Shown: positions 25,214-37,288 of the stretch, piece after piece
Numbering within the stretch: the stretch's first letter is position 1
Layout: each line of letters opens with the position of its first letter
Assembly: GCF_013385425.1 (NCBI RefSeq)
Contig: NZ_JACAQA010000004.1
Coordinates: forward strand, 256,679-320,678
DNA from: Pseudomonas gingeri
GTDB lineage: Bacteria > Pseudomonadota > Gammaproteobacteria > Pseudomonadales > Pseudomonadaceae
DNA length: 64,000 nucleotides
Reading direction: 5' to 3'
Notes under the pieces: model-generated
The model's database searches: none
Seen by the model: the letters and a program-made list of their open reading frames with translations, nothing else
Told to the model about the DNA's origin: nothing
Position numbers and translations under genes: made by a program

Positions 25214-26424
25214 TGAGCAAGTTCATGGATTGGGTCGATGCGCGCTTTCCCGCCACCAAGATGTGGGAAGACCATCTCAGCAAGTATTACGCTCCGAAGA
25301 ACTTCAACTTTTTCTACTTTTTTGGCTCCCTGGCCCTGCTGGTACTGGTCAATCAGATCGTCACCGGTGTCTGGCTGACCATGAGCTACACCCCTTCGGC
25401 GGAAGAAGCCTTCGCCTCCGTCGAATACATCATGCGTGACGTCGAGTACGGCTCGATCCTGCGCCTGCTGCACTCCACCGGCGCTTCGGCGTTCTTTATC
25501 GTGGTCTACCTGCACATGTTCCGTGGCCTGCTCTACGGTTCGTACCAGAAACCCCGTGAGCTGGTGTGGCTGTTCGGCATGCTGATCTACCTGGCGCTGA
25601 TGGCCGAGGCGTTCATGGGCTACCTGCTGCCGTGGGGGCAGATGTCCTACTGGGGTGCCCAGGTGATCATCTCGCTGTTTGGTGCGATCCCGGTCATCGG
25701 CAACGACCTGACCCAGTGGATTCGTGGTGACTACCTGATTTCCGGGATCACCCTGAACCGCTTCTTCGCCCTGCACGTGGTGGCCCTGCCGATCGTCATC
25801 CTCGGCCTGGTGGTGCTGCACGTACTGGCGCTGCACGAGGTCGGTTCGAACAACCCGGATGGCGTCGACATCAAGAAGCACAAGGACGAGAACGGCGTAC
25901 CGCTGGACGGCATCGCCTTCCACCCGTACTACACCGTGAAGGATATCGTCGGCGTGGTGGTGTTCCTGTTCATCTTCTGCTCCATCGTGTTCTTCTTCCC
26001 GGAAATGGGCGGCTATTTCCTCGAAAAACCCAACTTCGAAGTGGCCAACGCCTTCAAGACCCCCGAGCACATTGCCCCGGTCTGGTACTTCACGCCGTTC
26101 TACGCGATCCTGCGGGCGGTTCCGGACAAGCTCATGGGTGTCATGGCCATGGGCGCGTCGATCGCCGTGCTGTTCGTCCTGCCGTGGCTGGACCGCAGTC
26201 CCGTGAAGTCGATGCGCTACAAGGGTTGGCTGAGCAAGATCTGGTTGTGGGTGTTCTGCATCGCCTTCGTTACCCTCGGCTGGCTGGGTGTGATGCCGCC
26301 GACGCCGGAGCGCACGCTGCTGTCGCGGATCTGCACGGTCCTGTACTTCGCCTACTTCATTCTGATGCCGTTCTATACCCGGCTCGAGAAGACCAAACCG
26401 GTACCGGAAAGGGTGACTGGCTGA
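25213..26424 (+). CDS. petB: Cytochrome b subunit of the bc1 complex
   Basis: A 403-residue membrane protein that binds two b hemes and the quinone sites. The N-terminal half shows the heme-ligand helices (HSTGASAFFIVVYLHMFR; FFALHVVALPIVILGLVVLHVLALHE). The PEW-type quinol-site loop reads PEHIAPVWYF. The C-terminal helices fit the cytochrome b/b6 domain pair. The stop codon overlaps the petC start (ATGA), which suggests translational coupling. The start is the ATG at 25213, overlapping the petA stop; a GTG one codon earlier is possible. Confidence 0.98.
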   Translation: MSKFMDWVDARFPATKMWEDHLSKYYAPKNFNFFYFFGSLALLVLVNQIVTGVWLTMSYTPSAEEAFASVEYIMRDVEYGSILRLLHSTGASAFFIVVYLHMFRGLLYGSYQKPRELVWLFGMLIYLALMAEAFMGYLLPWGQMSYWGAQVIISLFGAIPVIGNDLTQWIRGDYLISGITLNRFFALHVVALPIVILGLVVLHVLALHEVGSNNPDGVDIKKHKDENGVPLDGIAFHPYYTVKDIVGVVVFLFIFCSIVFFFPEMGGYFLEKPNFEVANAFKTPEHIAPVWYFTPFYAILRAVPDKLMGVMAMGASIAVLFVLPWLDRSPVKSMRYKGWLSKIWLWVFCIAFVTLGWLGVMPPTPERTLLSRICTVLYFAYFILMPFYTRLEKTKPVPERVTG

Positions 26425-27203
26425 TGAAAAAATTATTTGCAGTCTTGATGCTTGTGGCCCTGCCACTCCTGTCTTTCGCTGACGAGCATGGTCCTGATCT
26501 TGAAAAGGTCAACATCGATGTTTCCGACAAGGCGGCCATGCAGGATGGTGCACGGACCTTTGCCAACTATTGCATGGGTTGCCACAGTGCCAAGTTCCAG
26601 CGCTATGAACGTGTCGCCGATGACCTGGGGATTCCCCATGACCTGATGCTCAAGAACCTGGTGTTCACTGGTGCCAAGATCGGCGACCACATGACCATCG
26701 GCATGCAGCCGGCCGACGCCAAGGCCTGGTTCGGCGCGGCACCGCCCGACCTGACCCTGGTGGCCCGCGTACGCGGCACCGACTGGCTCTATGGCTACCT
26801 GCGATCCTTCTACGAAGACCCCGCGCGTCCCTGGGGCGTGAACAACAAGGTCTTCCCGAACGTCGGCATGCCCAACGTGCTGGTGGGCCTGCAGGGGCGT
26901 CAGGTCGTCGGTTGCAAGCAGGTTCAAATCGTCGAGGAGGGCAAGAAGCAGTATGATCCGCTGACCGGTACGCCTTTGACCCATGAAGCGTGCGACCAGT
27001 TGACCATCGTGCCGAAAACCGGTGCCTTGAACGAAGAGCAATTCGACGAGAAGGTCAAGAATCTGGTGACCTTCCTGGCCTACTCGGCCAACCCGGTGAA
27101 GCTGGAGCATCAGCGCATCGGTACCTACGTTTTGCTGTACCTGGCCTTCTTCTTCGTGTTCGCTTATCTGCTCAAGCGCGAATACTGGAAGGATGTGCAT
27201 TGA
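26424..27203 (+). CDS. petC: Cytochrome c1 subunit of the bc1 complex
   Basis: A 259-residue c-type cytochrome. It has a cleavable signal peptide (MKKLFAVLMLVALPLLSFA), the heme-binding CMGCH motif and a C-terminal membrane anchor (YVLLYLAFFFVFAYLLKREYW). It hands electrons from the Rieske protein to soluble or membrane cytochromes c. The start overlaps the petB stop. It is the last gene of petABC; a structured region lies between it and sspA. Confidence 0.98.
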   Translation: MKKLFAVLMLVALPLLSFADEHGPDLEKVNIDVSDKAAMQDGARTFANYCMGCHSAKFQRYERVADDLGIPHDLMLKNLVFTGAKIGDHMTIGMQPADAKAWFGAAPPDLTLVARVRGTDWLYGYLRSFYEDPARPWGVNNKVFPNVGMPNVLVGLQGRQVVGCKQVQIVEEGKKQYDPLTGTPLTHEACDQLTIVPKTGALNEEQFDEKVKNLVTFLAYSANPVKLEHQRIGTYVLLYLAFFFVFAYLLKREYWKDVH

Positions 27204-27230
27204 TAACGTTGTAACATAGCTGTCAATCGT

Positions 27231-27350
27231 GCGCGCCCAAGGGTGCCTCTGAAGATGTAGCCAGCAAGGACGGGCGGGGTGAGCCGGCAACGGTTTCACC
27301 CTCGCTCTGTTTTGGGGCTGCGGGAGGCTTGTCTTGGGCGCGCTCGTTTT
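27231..27350 (+). ncRNA. Candidate structured RNA or extended terminator between petC and sspA
   Basis: The 185-base gap holds one long nested hairpin. The outer helix is a perfect 11-bp pair, GCGCGCCCAAG (27231-27241) with CTTGGGCGCGC (27333-27343). Inside are GCCTCT (27245-27250) with GGAGGC (27323-27328) and GTAGCC (27257-27262) with GGCTGC (27316-27321). The apical hairpin pairs GGGTGA (27277-27282) with TCACCC (27296-27301) and ends in a GCAA tetraloop (27287-27290). A T-rich run (TCGTTTTT) follows the outer helix. It could be the petABC terminator, an sspA leader element or a small RNA. I do not recognise a family. Confidence 0.55.
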
Positions 27351-27388
27351 TCCGTTTTCAATAATTTCAACAAGCGAGGAGGACCGCC

Positions 27389-28006
27389 ATGGGCGTGACC
27401 AACCGGTTGGCCTGTTACTCCGACCCCGCCGACCACTATTCCCACCGGGTGCGCATCGTGCTCGCGGAGAAGGGTGTCAGCGCCGAGATCATTACCGTGG
27501 AAGCGGGGCGTCAACCGCCGAAGCTGATCGAGGTGAACCCTTACGGCAGCCTGCCCACCCTGGTCGATCGTGACCTGGCGTTGTGGGAGTCGACCGTGGT
27601 GATGGAATACCTGGATGAGCGTTATCCGCATCCACCGCTGCTGCCGGTTTATCCCGTGGCGCGGGCCAACAGCCGTTTGCTGATCCATCGCATTCAGCGC
27701 GACTGGTGTGCGTTGGTGGATGTGATTCTGGATTCGCGCAGCAAGGAGCCGGCGCGGGTGCAGGCGCGTAAGGAATTGCGCGAGAGCCTGACAGGGGCAT
27801 CGCCGTTGTTTGCCGACAAGCCATTTTTCCTGAGTAATGAGCAAAGTCTGGTGGACTGCTGTCTATTACCGATACTCTGGCGTCTGCCGATGATGGGTAT
27901 TGAATTGCCGCGGCCCGCAAAGCCGTTGCTCGATTATATGGAGCGCCAGTTTGCGCGTGAGGCTTTCCAGGCAAGCTTGTCTGGTGTCGAACGCGATATG
28001 CGCTAA
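27389..28006 (+). CDS. sspA: Stringent starvation protein A
   Basis: A 205-residue GST-fold protein that binds RNA polymerase. In E. coli it acts in stationary phase and acid stress, and it supports virulence regulators in other species. The N-terminal thioredoxin-like domain ([24 protein letters not shown]...[12 protein letters not shown]...[20 protein letters not shown]) and helical C-terminal domain are complete. A very strong ribosome site (GAGGAGG) stands 6 bases before the ATG. It is followed after 11 bases by sspB, the conserved pair. A long structured element lies just upstream. Confidence 0.97.
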   Translation: MGVTNRLACYSDPADHYSHRVRIVLAEKGVSAEIITVEAGRQPPKLIEVNPYGSLPTLVDRDLALWESTVVMEYLDERYPHPPLLPVYPVARANSRLLIHRIQRDWCALVDVILDSRSKEPARVQARKELRESLTGASPLFADKPFFLSNEQSLVDCCLLPILWRLPMMGIELPRPAKPLLDYMERQFAREAFQASLSGVERDMR

Positions 28007-28017
28007 GGAGCCGTTTT

Positions 28018-28431
28018 ATGAACTCCAGTCGCCCTTATTTGGTTCGTGCTCTGTACGAATGGATAGTGGATAACGATTGTACGCCGCACATACTGGTCAA
28101 TTCCGAGTATCCCTCGGTCCAGGTGCCGCAAGGTTTTGCCAGCGACGGGCAAATCGTCTTGAACGTTTCGCCCAGCGCGGTGCGTCACTTGCACATGGAC
28201 AACGAGGCGGTCAGCTTCGAGGGGCGTTTCGGTGGTGTACCGCACACGCTTTTCGTGCCGATCAGCGCCATTCTCGGGATCTACGCCCGGGAGAACGGCC
28301 AGGGCATGGTGTTCGAGCTGGAAGCGCCCCTGGAGGGCGACGATGGGGTCGAGCCGGATGATGACGGTCCGCCGCCAGGTTCCGAGCCGCCGCGTCCTAG
28401 CGGTCGGCCAAGCTTGAAGGTGGTGAAGTAA
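28018..28431 (+). CDS. sspB: ClpXP protease specificity-enhancing factor SspB
   Basis: A 137-residue adaptor that binds SsrA-tagged proteins and delivers them to ClpXP. The substrate-binding domain is at the N-terminus (SSRPYLVRALYEWIVDNDCTPH; LNVSPSAVRHLHMDNEAVSF). A flexible Pro- and acid-rich linker follows, and the ClpX-binding tail is the basic RPSLKVVK end. AAGGAG lies 7 bases before the ATG. It is co-transcribed with sspA and followed at once by a perfect terminator. Confidence 0.97.
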   Translation: MNSSRPYLVRALYEWIVDNDCTPHILVNSEYPSVQVPQGFASDGQIVLNVSPSAVRHLHMDNEAVSFEGRFGGVPHTLFVPISAILGIYARENGQGMVFELEAPLEGDDGVEPDDDGPPPGSEPPRPSGRPSLKVVK

Positions 28432-28432
28432 T

Positions 28433-28464
28433 AAAAAAGGCGCCTCGAATGAGGCGCCTTTTTT
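28433..28464. terminator. Bidirectional terminator between sspB and dolP
   Basis: A 14-bp perfect stem (AAAAAAGGCGCCTC, loop GAAT, then its complement) gives T runs on both strands. It serves the convergent sspB and BON-lipoprotein transcripts. Confidence 0.96.
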
Positions 28465-28486
28465 ACATCTGCATTCTGGCAGCGGA

Positions 28487-29655
<1,169 letters not shown>

Positions 29656-29792
29656 CTACGTAACCTTAAGTAGGGCGGCTGGTCGAGCGCGGACCGGGTT
29701 TTCCCGGTAGCTGCCCGGCACAAGAATGTGCAGCCCGCAAAGCAAAGAGCAAAATCGGTGGGTGAAAAGAGTAACCGGGTCGACAGCCTGGA

Positions 29793-30164
29793 TCAGCTGT
29801 CGAAGGCATTCCGTAGCCAGTTCAACTGGGGTGTCGCCTCGACCGGGCCGTCTATGGCCACCACGTCGAAGCGGCAAGGGCAATGGGCCCAGCGTGACTC
29901 GCGTTGCAGGAAATACTGCGCGGCGAATATTACCTTCTTGCGCTTGCGGGCATCGATGCTGCCCAGTGCGCCACCCCATTGGGTGTTTTTCCTGTAACGA
30001 ACTTCGACGAATACTACTGTATCGCCGTCGAGCATGACCAGATCAAGCTCGCCCCGTTTGCATGTCCAGTTCTGCGCCAGCAGGCGCAGCCCCTGTTGTT
30101 CAAGGTGCCGCAACGCCAGGAGCTCGGCATCCTTGCCGTGTTCCAGGTGGGCGGCGGGTGCCAT
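29793..30164 (-). CDS. yraN: YraN-family (UPF0102) nuclease-fold protein
   Basis: A 123-residue protein of the UPF0102 family with an Holliday-junction resolvase-like fold. The motifs G-x-x-AE (HGKDAELLALRHLEQQG), KRGELDLV and VVFVEVRYRKN match the conserved nuclease-like core (E...D...E-x-K, with R in the last place of EVRYR). Function is not established. The ATG at 30164 shares bases with the lpoA stop, so the two are translationally coupled. It is followed after 137 bases by the diaA-like gene. Confidence 0.92.
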   Translation of the reverse strand: MAPAAHLEHGKDAELLALRHLEQQGLRLLAQNWTCKRGELDLVMLDGDTVVFVEVRYRKNTQWGGALGSIDARKRKKVIFAAQYFLQRESRWAHCPCRFDVVAIDGPVEATPQLNWLRNAFDS

Positions 30165-31975
30165 CAGTGCGGCGTATCCGGCAGGCGCTGGACCTGACCG
30201 CTGACGAACTGGGCCCAGGGCAGCTGGCGTTCGACCCGTTGTCCCGGATCCATGCTCAGGCTGCCGGAGAGACCTTCGATACGGCTGTCGGGCAGGGCCT
30301 TGAGTTGACCCAGGCGTGGCGCCAGGCGATAGGCGTCGACACCCATGGCATACAAGCGACCGAGGGCGCCGTTGGCTTGTGGCCATTGCGCGGTGACCTG
30401 TTTGCGCAGCGGGTCGTTGGCGTCCAGCAGCCAAGGGGTTTCGCAGAAACGAACGCCGTTCATGTCGTTGTACTGGTTCTGGTCGCCGGTGGCGCTGAAC
30501 ACGTGGGAGGTCGCATACACCGGTACATCACCGGCGTACTGGAAGTTCAGGGTCGGTTTGATCTGCTGCGCCTGTTGCGGTGTCGCGGCGAGGAAGATGA
30601 ACTCGATGTCCTGGCGACGCGACGGTTGGGCGGCGACCTGGCCGCCTACCGTGCTTTGCAGGCTCTTGGCGCGGCCTTCGCTCTGGCGCAGCTGGAACAG
30701 GTCGGCGATCTGCTGGGCCAGGGCGACCGGTTGATCGACACGTTCGATACCGACCACGGTGCCGCCGTTGGCTTCCCAATCCTGGCGGAAGGCCTTGAGC
30801 ACGCGATCACCCCATTCGCCTTTCGGCACCATGGCGGCGGCACGGTGCAGGCCGTCGGCGCGGGCGCGACGGGACACTTCGCGGGCTTCGTCTTCGGCGG
30901 CGAGGCCGAACTGGAACAACTGCGCCGGGTTCTGCGCGCTTTCGCTGTAGTTCAGCGCCAGGGTGGTGATCGGCAATTGCGCACGGGCGCTGAGCTGCTT
31001 GACCAGCGGCTTCTCCAGCGGACCGATCACCAACTGCACGCCGGAGGCCTGGGCCTTGCGATAGAAGTCGTCGAGGGAGGTGAGGCGCGAGCTGTCGTAG
31101 AACTCGATGACCGGCGGTTTCTGGCCGGCCTGTTGGGCCTGGTAGTGAGCGGCCATGAAGCCTTCACGCAGGGCCTTGCCGACCGAGGCCAGCGGGCCGT
31201 CCTGCGGCAGCAGCAGGGCGATCTTGCTCAGCGGCTGGCTGGCCAGTTCCTTGAGTTTCACCAGGGGCAGCGGCAATTGCACGGCGGCCGGGTGCTTGGG
31301 GTTCTGCGCGCGCCAGGTGTCGATGGCCGCCTGCTGTTGTTCCAGGGTGCCGGACGATTTCACCGCCAGCGCCAGGCTCAACCAGCCGCTGAGATCGTCG
31401 TTGCCAGTGGGTTGCAGCTGGTCGGTCGGCAGGGCCGCGATCAGTGCCCAGATGGCTTCGTGATTGCTTTTCGCCGCATCGCCGCTGAGCAGCGGGGCGA
31501 TGAAGATGCGCTCGCGAGCGGCGGCCAGGGTCTGGCCGTCGGCTTCAAGGGCCCGGGCGCGCACGGTCTGGGTGCGAATCTGCTGGTCCACCGGCAGCTC
31601 GCTGAGGCGCTCCAGGCTCGGATGGCTCAAGGCGGTCAGCGCCGCCTTGGGCTGGTTGCGGGTCATCGCCAGTTCGGCCGCCAGGGTACTGGCGTACACC
31701 TGCTGTGCCGGCTTGAGGGTATCCAGCGGTACCTGCGCGAGAATCTGCGAGGCGCGGCCGCTGTCTTTCTGGCGATAGGCCAGGTCGGCAGCGGTCAGGC
31801 GCAGCAGGGCGGCTTGTTCCGGCGTCTTGCTGGAAGCCGCCTGCTCGAGCAGTTGCTCGATGCTGGCATTCGGGGTCCGTGGGAGTTCGCCAAGGCTGGA
31901 AGAGGGCGAGCTGGCGCAAGCCGCCAGCAAGGCAGCGAGGCAGAGGGCAGAGAACAGCCGCAGGCAAGCGATCAT
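30164..31975 (-). CDS. lpoA: Penicillin-binding protein activator LpoA
   Basis: A 603-residue outer-membrane lipoprotein (lipobox LAAC, Cys20). The N-terminal half is TPR-like helical (about 25-250), and the C-terminal half is a type I periplasmic-binding fold (from ASQPLSKIALLLPQDGPLASVG, about 270-585), the standard LppC/LpoA layout. It reaches through the wall to stimulate a class A penicillin-binding protein. The ATG at 31975 has AGGA 8 bases upstream and gives a normal signal peptide; an ATG eight codons earlier is less likely. It is divergent from rsmI with 218 bases between. Confidence 0.94.
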   Translation of the reverse strand: MIACLRLFSALCLAALLAACASSPSSSLGELPRTPNASIEQLLEQAASSKTPEQAALLRLTAADLAYRQKDSGRASQILAQVPLDTLKPAQQVYASTLAAELAMTRNQPKAALTALSHPSLERLSELPVDQQIRTQTVRARALEADGQTLAAARERIFIAPLLSGDAAKSNHEAIWALIAALPTDQLQPTGNDDLSGWLSLALAVKSSGTLEQQQAAIDTWRAQNPKHPAAVQLPLPLVKLKELASQPLSKIALLLPQDGPLASVGKALREGFMAAHYQAQQAGQKPPVIEFYDSSRLTSLDDFYRKAQASGVQLVIGPLEKPLVKQLSARAQLPITTLALNYSESAQNPAQLFQFGLAAEDEAREVSRRARADGLHRAAAMVPKGEWGDRVLKAFRQDWEANGGTVVGIERVDQPVALAQQIADLFQLRQSEGRAKSLQSTVGGQVAAQPSRRQDIEFIFLAATPQQAQQIKPTLNFQYAGDVPVYATSHVFSATGDQNQYNDMNGVRFCETPWLLDANDPLRKQVTAQWPQANGALGRLYAMGVDAYRLAPRLGQLKALPDSRIEGLSGSLSMDPGQRVERQLPWAQFVSGQVQRLPDTPH

Positions 31976-32193
31976 GTAGTGTTCCTGATACTCGATCATA
32001 TGAGCGTGGAATTGTACCCAAGCACTGGCCGGGGCGCGATGTTACTGGCGTGAAACGGTCAAATTAGGTCGTACAAAGCGTGTCACGGCGCTCGAATCGC
32101 TCGCCTTTTGGGCCCGCGCTCGCCGTTGTGAAGCATATCGGCAGGGCGGCTACGCGCTACAATGGCGTTTTCGTTCTTCTCGAGGTATGCGCT

Positions 32194-33066
32194 TTGACTG
32201 CTCCAGGTGCTTTGAATTCCGCTGTCGGCTCGCTTTATGTGGTGGCGACGCCCATTGGCAACCTGGATGACATCAGTGCGCGGGCCATGAAGGTGTTGCG
32301 CGACGTGTCGCTGATTGCCGCGGAAGACACCCGCCACTCCCTCAGATTGTTGCAGCACTTCGGAATTACGACACCGCTTGCGGCCTGTCACGAGCACAAC
32401 GAACGTGACGAAGGCAGCCGTTTCATCGCCAAGTTGCTGGCGGGCGAGGACGTGGCGCTGATCTCCGATGCGGGCACGCCGTTGATCTCCGATCCCGGTT
32501 ATCACCTGGTGCGTCAGGCGCGGGCGGCAGGTATCAGTGTAGTGCCGGTTCCCGGCGCTTGCGCATTGATCGCCGCGCTCTCGGCGGCGGGGCTGCCGTC
32601 CGATCGGTTCATTTTCGAAGGTTTCCTGCCGGCCAAGGCGGTGGGGCGTCGGGCTCGCCTGGAGCTGCTCAAGGAAGAGCCGCGCACGCTGATATTCTAT
32701 GAGGCACCGCATCGGATCCTTGAATGCCTGCAGGACATGGAGACGGTTTTCGGCGCCGAGCGCCCGGCACTGCTGGCCCGTGAACTGACCAAGACCTTCG
32801 AAACCCTCAAGGGCTTGCCGCTGAGCGAGCTGCGCGGCTTTGTCGAAGCGGACGCCAATCAGCAGCGTGGCGAGTGCGTGGTGCTGGTCGCCGGCTGGAC
32901 GGCACCGGAAAACGATGACGCGGTCGGCAGTGAGGCCATGCGTGTTCTTGACCTGTTGCTCGAGGAAATGCCGCTCAAGCGCGCCGCGGCCCTGGCGGCG
33001 GAAATCACCGGGGTGCGCAAGAACCTGCTGTATCAGGTGGCGCTGGATCGGCAGAAAAATGCCTGA
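32194..33066 (+). CDS. rsmI: 16S rRNA (cytidine1402-2'-O)-methyltransferase
   Basis: A 290-residue SAM-dependent tetrapyrrole-methylase-fold enzyme that methylates the ribose of C1402 in the 16S rRNA P site, together with RsmH encoded nearby. Motifs SLYVVATPIGNLDDIS, AAEDTRHS, LISDAGTPLISDPGY and VPGACALIAALSAAGLPSDRF are all typical. The start is TTG at 32194 with GAGGT 7 bases upstream. In-frame codons reach further up, but their translation is unlike the family. A possible -10 (TACAAT, 32158-32163) stands about 30 bases before it. Confidence 0.94.
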   Translation: MTAPGALNSAVGSLYVVATPIGNLDDISARAMKVLRDVSLIAAEDTRHSLRLLQHFGITTPLAACHEHNERDEGSRFIAKLLAGEDVALISDAGTPLISDPGYHLVRQARAAGISVVPVPGACALIAALSAAGLPSDRFIFEGFLPAKAVGRRARLELLKEEPRTLIFYEAPHRILECLQDMETVFGAERPALLARELTKTFETLKGLPLSELRGFVEADANQQRGECVVLVAGWTAPENDDAVGSEAMRVLDLLLEEMPLKRAAALAAEITGVRKNLLYQVALDRQKNA

Positions 33067-33160
33067 CTGATTTTGCTGTGGGTTGGATCCGATCCGGGTG
33101 TGGGATCCGGCCTGGCGGTGTTTGCCGGGACAGCACCCTGTGGCGAAACGCCTTTAATGC

Positions 33161-33189
33161 TTGTCCTTCAGGGCATGTGCCGGTAACCT
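33161..33189 (+). promoter_or_regulatory. Probable promoter of rnpB
   Basis: TTGTCC (33161-33166) and TAACCT (33184-33189) are spaced by exactly 17 bases, placing transcription start near 33196-33199, the predicted RNA 5' end. Confidence 0.6.
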
Positions 33190-33198
33190 TCGCGGCGG

Positions 33199-33552
33199 AG
33201 AGTCGATTGGACAGTCGCTGCCCCCTATGAAAATTAGGGGGGGGAGGAAAGTCCGGGCTCCATAGGGCGGAGTGCCAGGTAATGCCTGGGAGGCGTGAGC
33301 CTACGGAAAGTGCCACAGAAAATAACCGCCTAAGCGCTTCGGCGCCGGTAAGGGTGAAAAGGTGCGGTAAGAGCGCACCGCACGGCTGGCAACAGTTCGT
33401 GGCTAGGTAAACCCCACTCGGAGCAAGACCAAATAGGGTTCCAAGGCGTGGCCCGCGCTGGAACCGGGTAGGTTGCTAAAGATGTCCAGTGATGGCCATC
33501 GTAGAGGAATGACTGTCCTCGACAGAACCCGGCTTACAGATCGACTCTCCAC
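33199..33552 (+). ncRNA. rnpB: RNase P RNA, bacterial class A
   Basis: The catalytic RNA of RNase P, which matures tRNA 5' ends. The ends pair (AGAGTCGAT at 33199 with ATCGACTCT at 33539-33547). The conserved core blocks GAGGAAAGTCCGGGCTCCAT, AGGGCGGAGTGCCAGGTAA, the ACAGAAA segment and the 3' AGAACCCGGCTTACAGAT are all present in order. This places it as a normal type A RNA of about 354 bases. It lies between rsmI and mraZ. No clear hairpin terminator with a T run follows it. Confidence 0.97.
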
Positions 33553-33758
33553 CTCTTTCCCTCCCTGCACGCAATCGCTGGCAGAAGCGCATTTGTAATA
33601 CCGAAAAAATCTTACTCTTCACAAATCACTTTAACTTCCGCGCTCAAATTTCTCAGCGCGTTGAAGTTCGTCTCCGGAAACACTCTCCCGATTGTCGAAT
33701 TACCTCCTTTTATGCTCCTAAATCTCCGATCTGTAAGGCTTTTCCTTAAGACCGCGCC

Positions 33759-33788
33759 TTGACGGTGTGGTGGGCGCATTCCTATAGT
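33759..33788 (+). promoter_or_regulatory. mraZ (dcw cluster) promoter
   Basis: TTGACG (33759-33764) and TATAGT (33783-33788) are spaced by 18 bases. The site lies directly before the GTG-type repeats that should bind MraZ. The rest of the 310-base gap after rnpB (33553-33758) shows no gene. Confidence 0.7.
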
Positions 33789-33821
33789 GTGCGCAAGTGG
33801 AGGAAAGTGGCATGAAGTGGG
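33787..33821 (+). promoter_or_regulatory. MraZ operator: four direct repeats at 10-bp spacing
   Basis: GTGTG (33787), GTGGA (33797), GTGGC (33807) and GTGGG (33817) start exactly 10 bp apart. MraZ proteins are known to bind tandem GTG-rich repeats at this spacing in front of their own gene and to repress the cluster. The first repeat overlaps the -10 box, so binding should block the promoter. Confidence 0.8.
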
Positions 33822-33862
33822 TTTTTTTGACGTAAAACGCTAATATTTGGAGAAACGCAGCT

Positions 33863-34318
33863 GTGTTTCGCGGAGCCAACGCTATCAGTCTCGATGCAAA
33901 GGGCCGTCTCGCTATGCCGAGCCGGTACCGTGACGAGCTCGTTTCGCGTAGTTCCGGCCAACTGATCGTGACCATTGATGCCGTGGACCCCTGTTTGTGT
34001 GTGTACCCGCTCGACGAGTGGGAACTGATTGAAACCAAGCTGCGTGCGTTGCCGTCGTTGCGGGAAGAGAACCGCCGGCTGCAGCGTTTGCTGATTGGTA
34101 ATGCCGTCGACCTCGAGCTCGACGGCAGCGGCCGTTTTCTGGTGCCGCCGCGCCTGCGTGAGTACGCGAAGCTGGACAAGCACGCGATGCTGGTAGGCCA
34201 ACTGAACAAGTTTCAACTGTGGGACGAGGACGCCTGGAACGCTGTATCGGCAGCGGACCTGGCGGCCATTCAACAACCGGGCGCGATGCCTGATGAACTG
34301 CGTGATCTGATCCTGTGA
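33863..34318 (+). CDS. mraZ: Transcriptional regulator MraZ
   Basis: A 151-residue DNA-binding protein with two AbrB-like (SpoVT) half-domains, seen as [19 protein letters not shown] and [19 protein letters not shown]. MraZ forms ring-shaped oligomers, binds repeats upstream of its own gene and represses the dcw cluster. The start is GTG at 33863 with GGAGA about 10 bases upstream. Its last bases overlap the rsmH GTG start (4-base overlap). Confidence 0.97.
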   Translation: MFRGANAISLDAKGRLAMPSRYRDELVSRSSGQLIVTIDAVDPCLCVYPLDEWELIETKLRALPSLREENRRLQRLLIGNAVDLELDGSGRFLVPPRLREYAKLDKHAMLVGQLNKFQLWDEDAWNAVSAADLAAIQQPGAMPDELRDLIL

Positions 34319-35258
34319 CTATTGATAGCGGCTTTAACCACATCACCGTACTGCTTGACGAAGCCGTCGAGGCTCTCGCCGTACGCCCTGATGGCTGCTA
34401 TCTGGATGGCACCTTCGGCCGTGGCGGGCATAGTCGGCTGATCCTCAGCAAGCTCGGGCCGGGTGGCCGACTCCTCGGATTCGACAAGGATCCTCAGGCG
34501 ATTGCCACCGGGCAAGCGCTAGCGGCCGAAGACGGCCGCTTTGTCGTTGTGCAGCGCAGCTTTGCCGAGCTCGGTTCGGAAATCGTCGAGCGTGACATGG
34601 CCGGCAAGGTCAACGGCATCCTGCTGGACCTTGGCGTGTCTTCGCCGCAGCTTGACGACCCGGAGCGGGGCTTCAGTTTCATGAACGACGGTCCGCTGGA
34701 TATGCGCATGGACCCGTCCCGTGGCATCAGTGCGGCTGAGTTCATCGCCACCGCACCGGCTGAAGAAATTGCCCGGGTGTTCAAGGAATACGGCGAAGAA
34801 CGTTTCTCCGGTCGTATGGCCCGGGCCGTGGTCGAGCGTCGTGTGATCAAGCCCTTCGAGCGCACCGCCGACCTGGCCGAAGTGCTGAAGGTGGCCAACC
34901 CGGCCTGGGAAAAGGGCAAGAATCCGGCGACCCGCGCGTTCCAGGGCCTGCGCATCCACGTCAACAACGAACTGGGCGACCTGGAAACCGGCCTCGAAGC
35001 GGCGCTCGACGCCCTGGAAGTCGGTGGCCGCCTGGTGGTCATCAGCTTCCACTCGCTGGAAGACCGTATCGTCAAACTGTTCATGCGCCGCCTGGTCAAG
35101 GGCGAAAGCGACAACCTGCCGCGTAACCTGCCGGTCCGCCACCAGGCTTTCGAGCCGCGGATCAAAGTGCATGGCAAGGCCCGGTTCGCCTCGGAAGCCG
35201 AGCTCAAGGCCAACCCACGTGCGCGCAGCGCCGTCATGCGTGTCGCGGAGAAGCTGCG

Positions 35259-35262
<4 letters not shown>
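34315..35262 (+). CDS. rsmH: 16S rRNA (cytosine1402-N4)-methyltransferase
   Basis: A 315-residue SAM-dependent methyltransferase that adds the N4 methyl of m4Cm1402 in the 16S rRNA P site (formerly MraW). Motifs [50 protein letters not shown] and [13 protein letters not shown] are complete. The start is GTG at 34315, overlapping the mraZ stop by four bases. The stop in turn overlaps the ftsL GTG. Confidence 0.98.

Positions 35263-37287
<2,025 letters not shown>

Positions 37288-37288
<1 letters not shown>

Noticed and set aside
30062..32053. A 663-codon open frame opposite lpoA
   Set aside because: Same kind of shadow: no recognisable domain, biased composition, and lpoA on the other strand is full length with lipobox and known folds.
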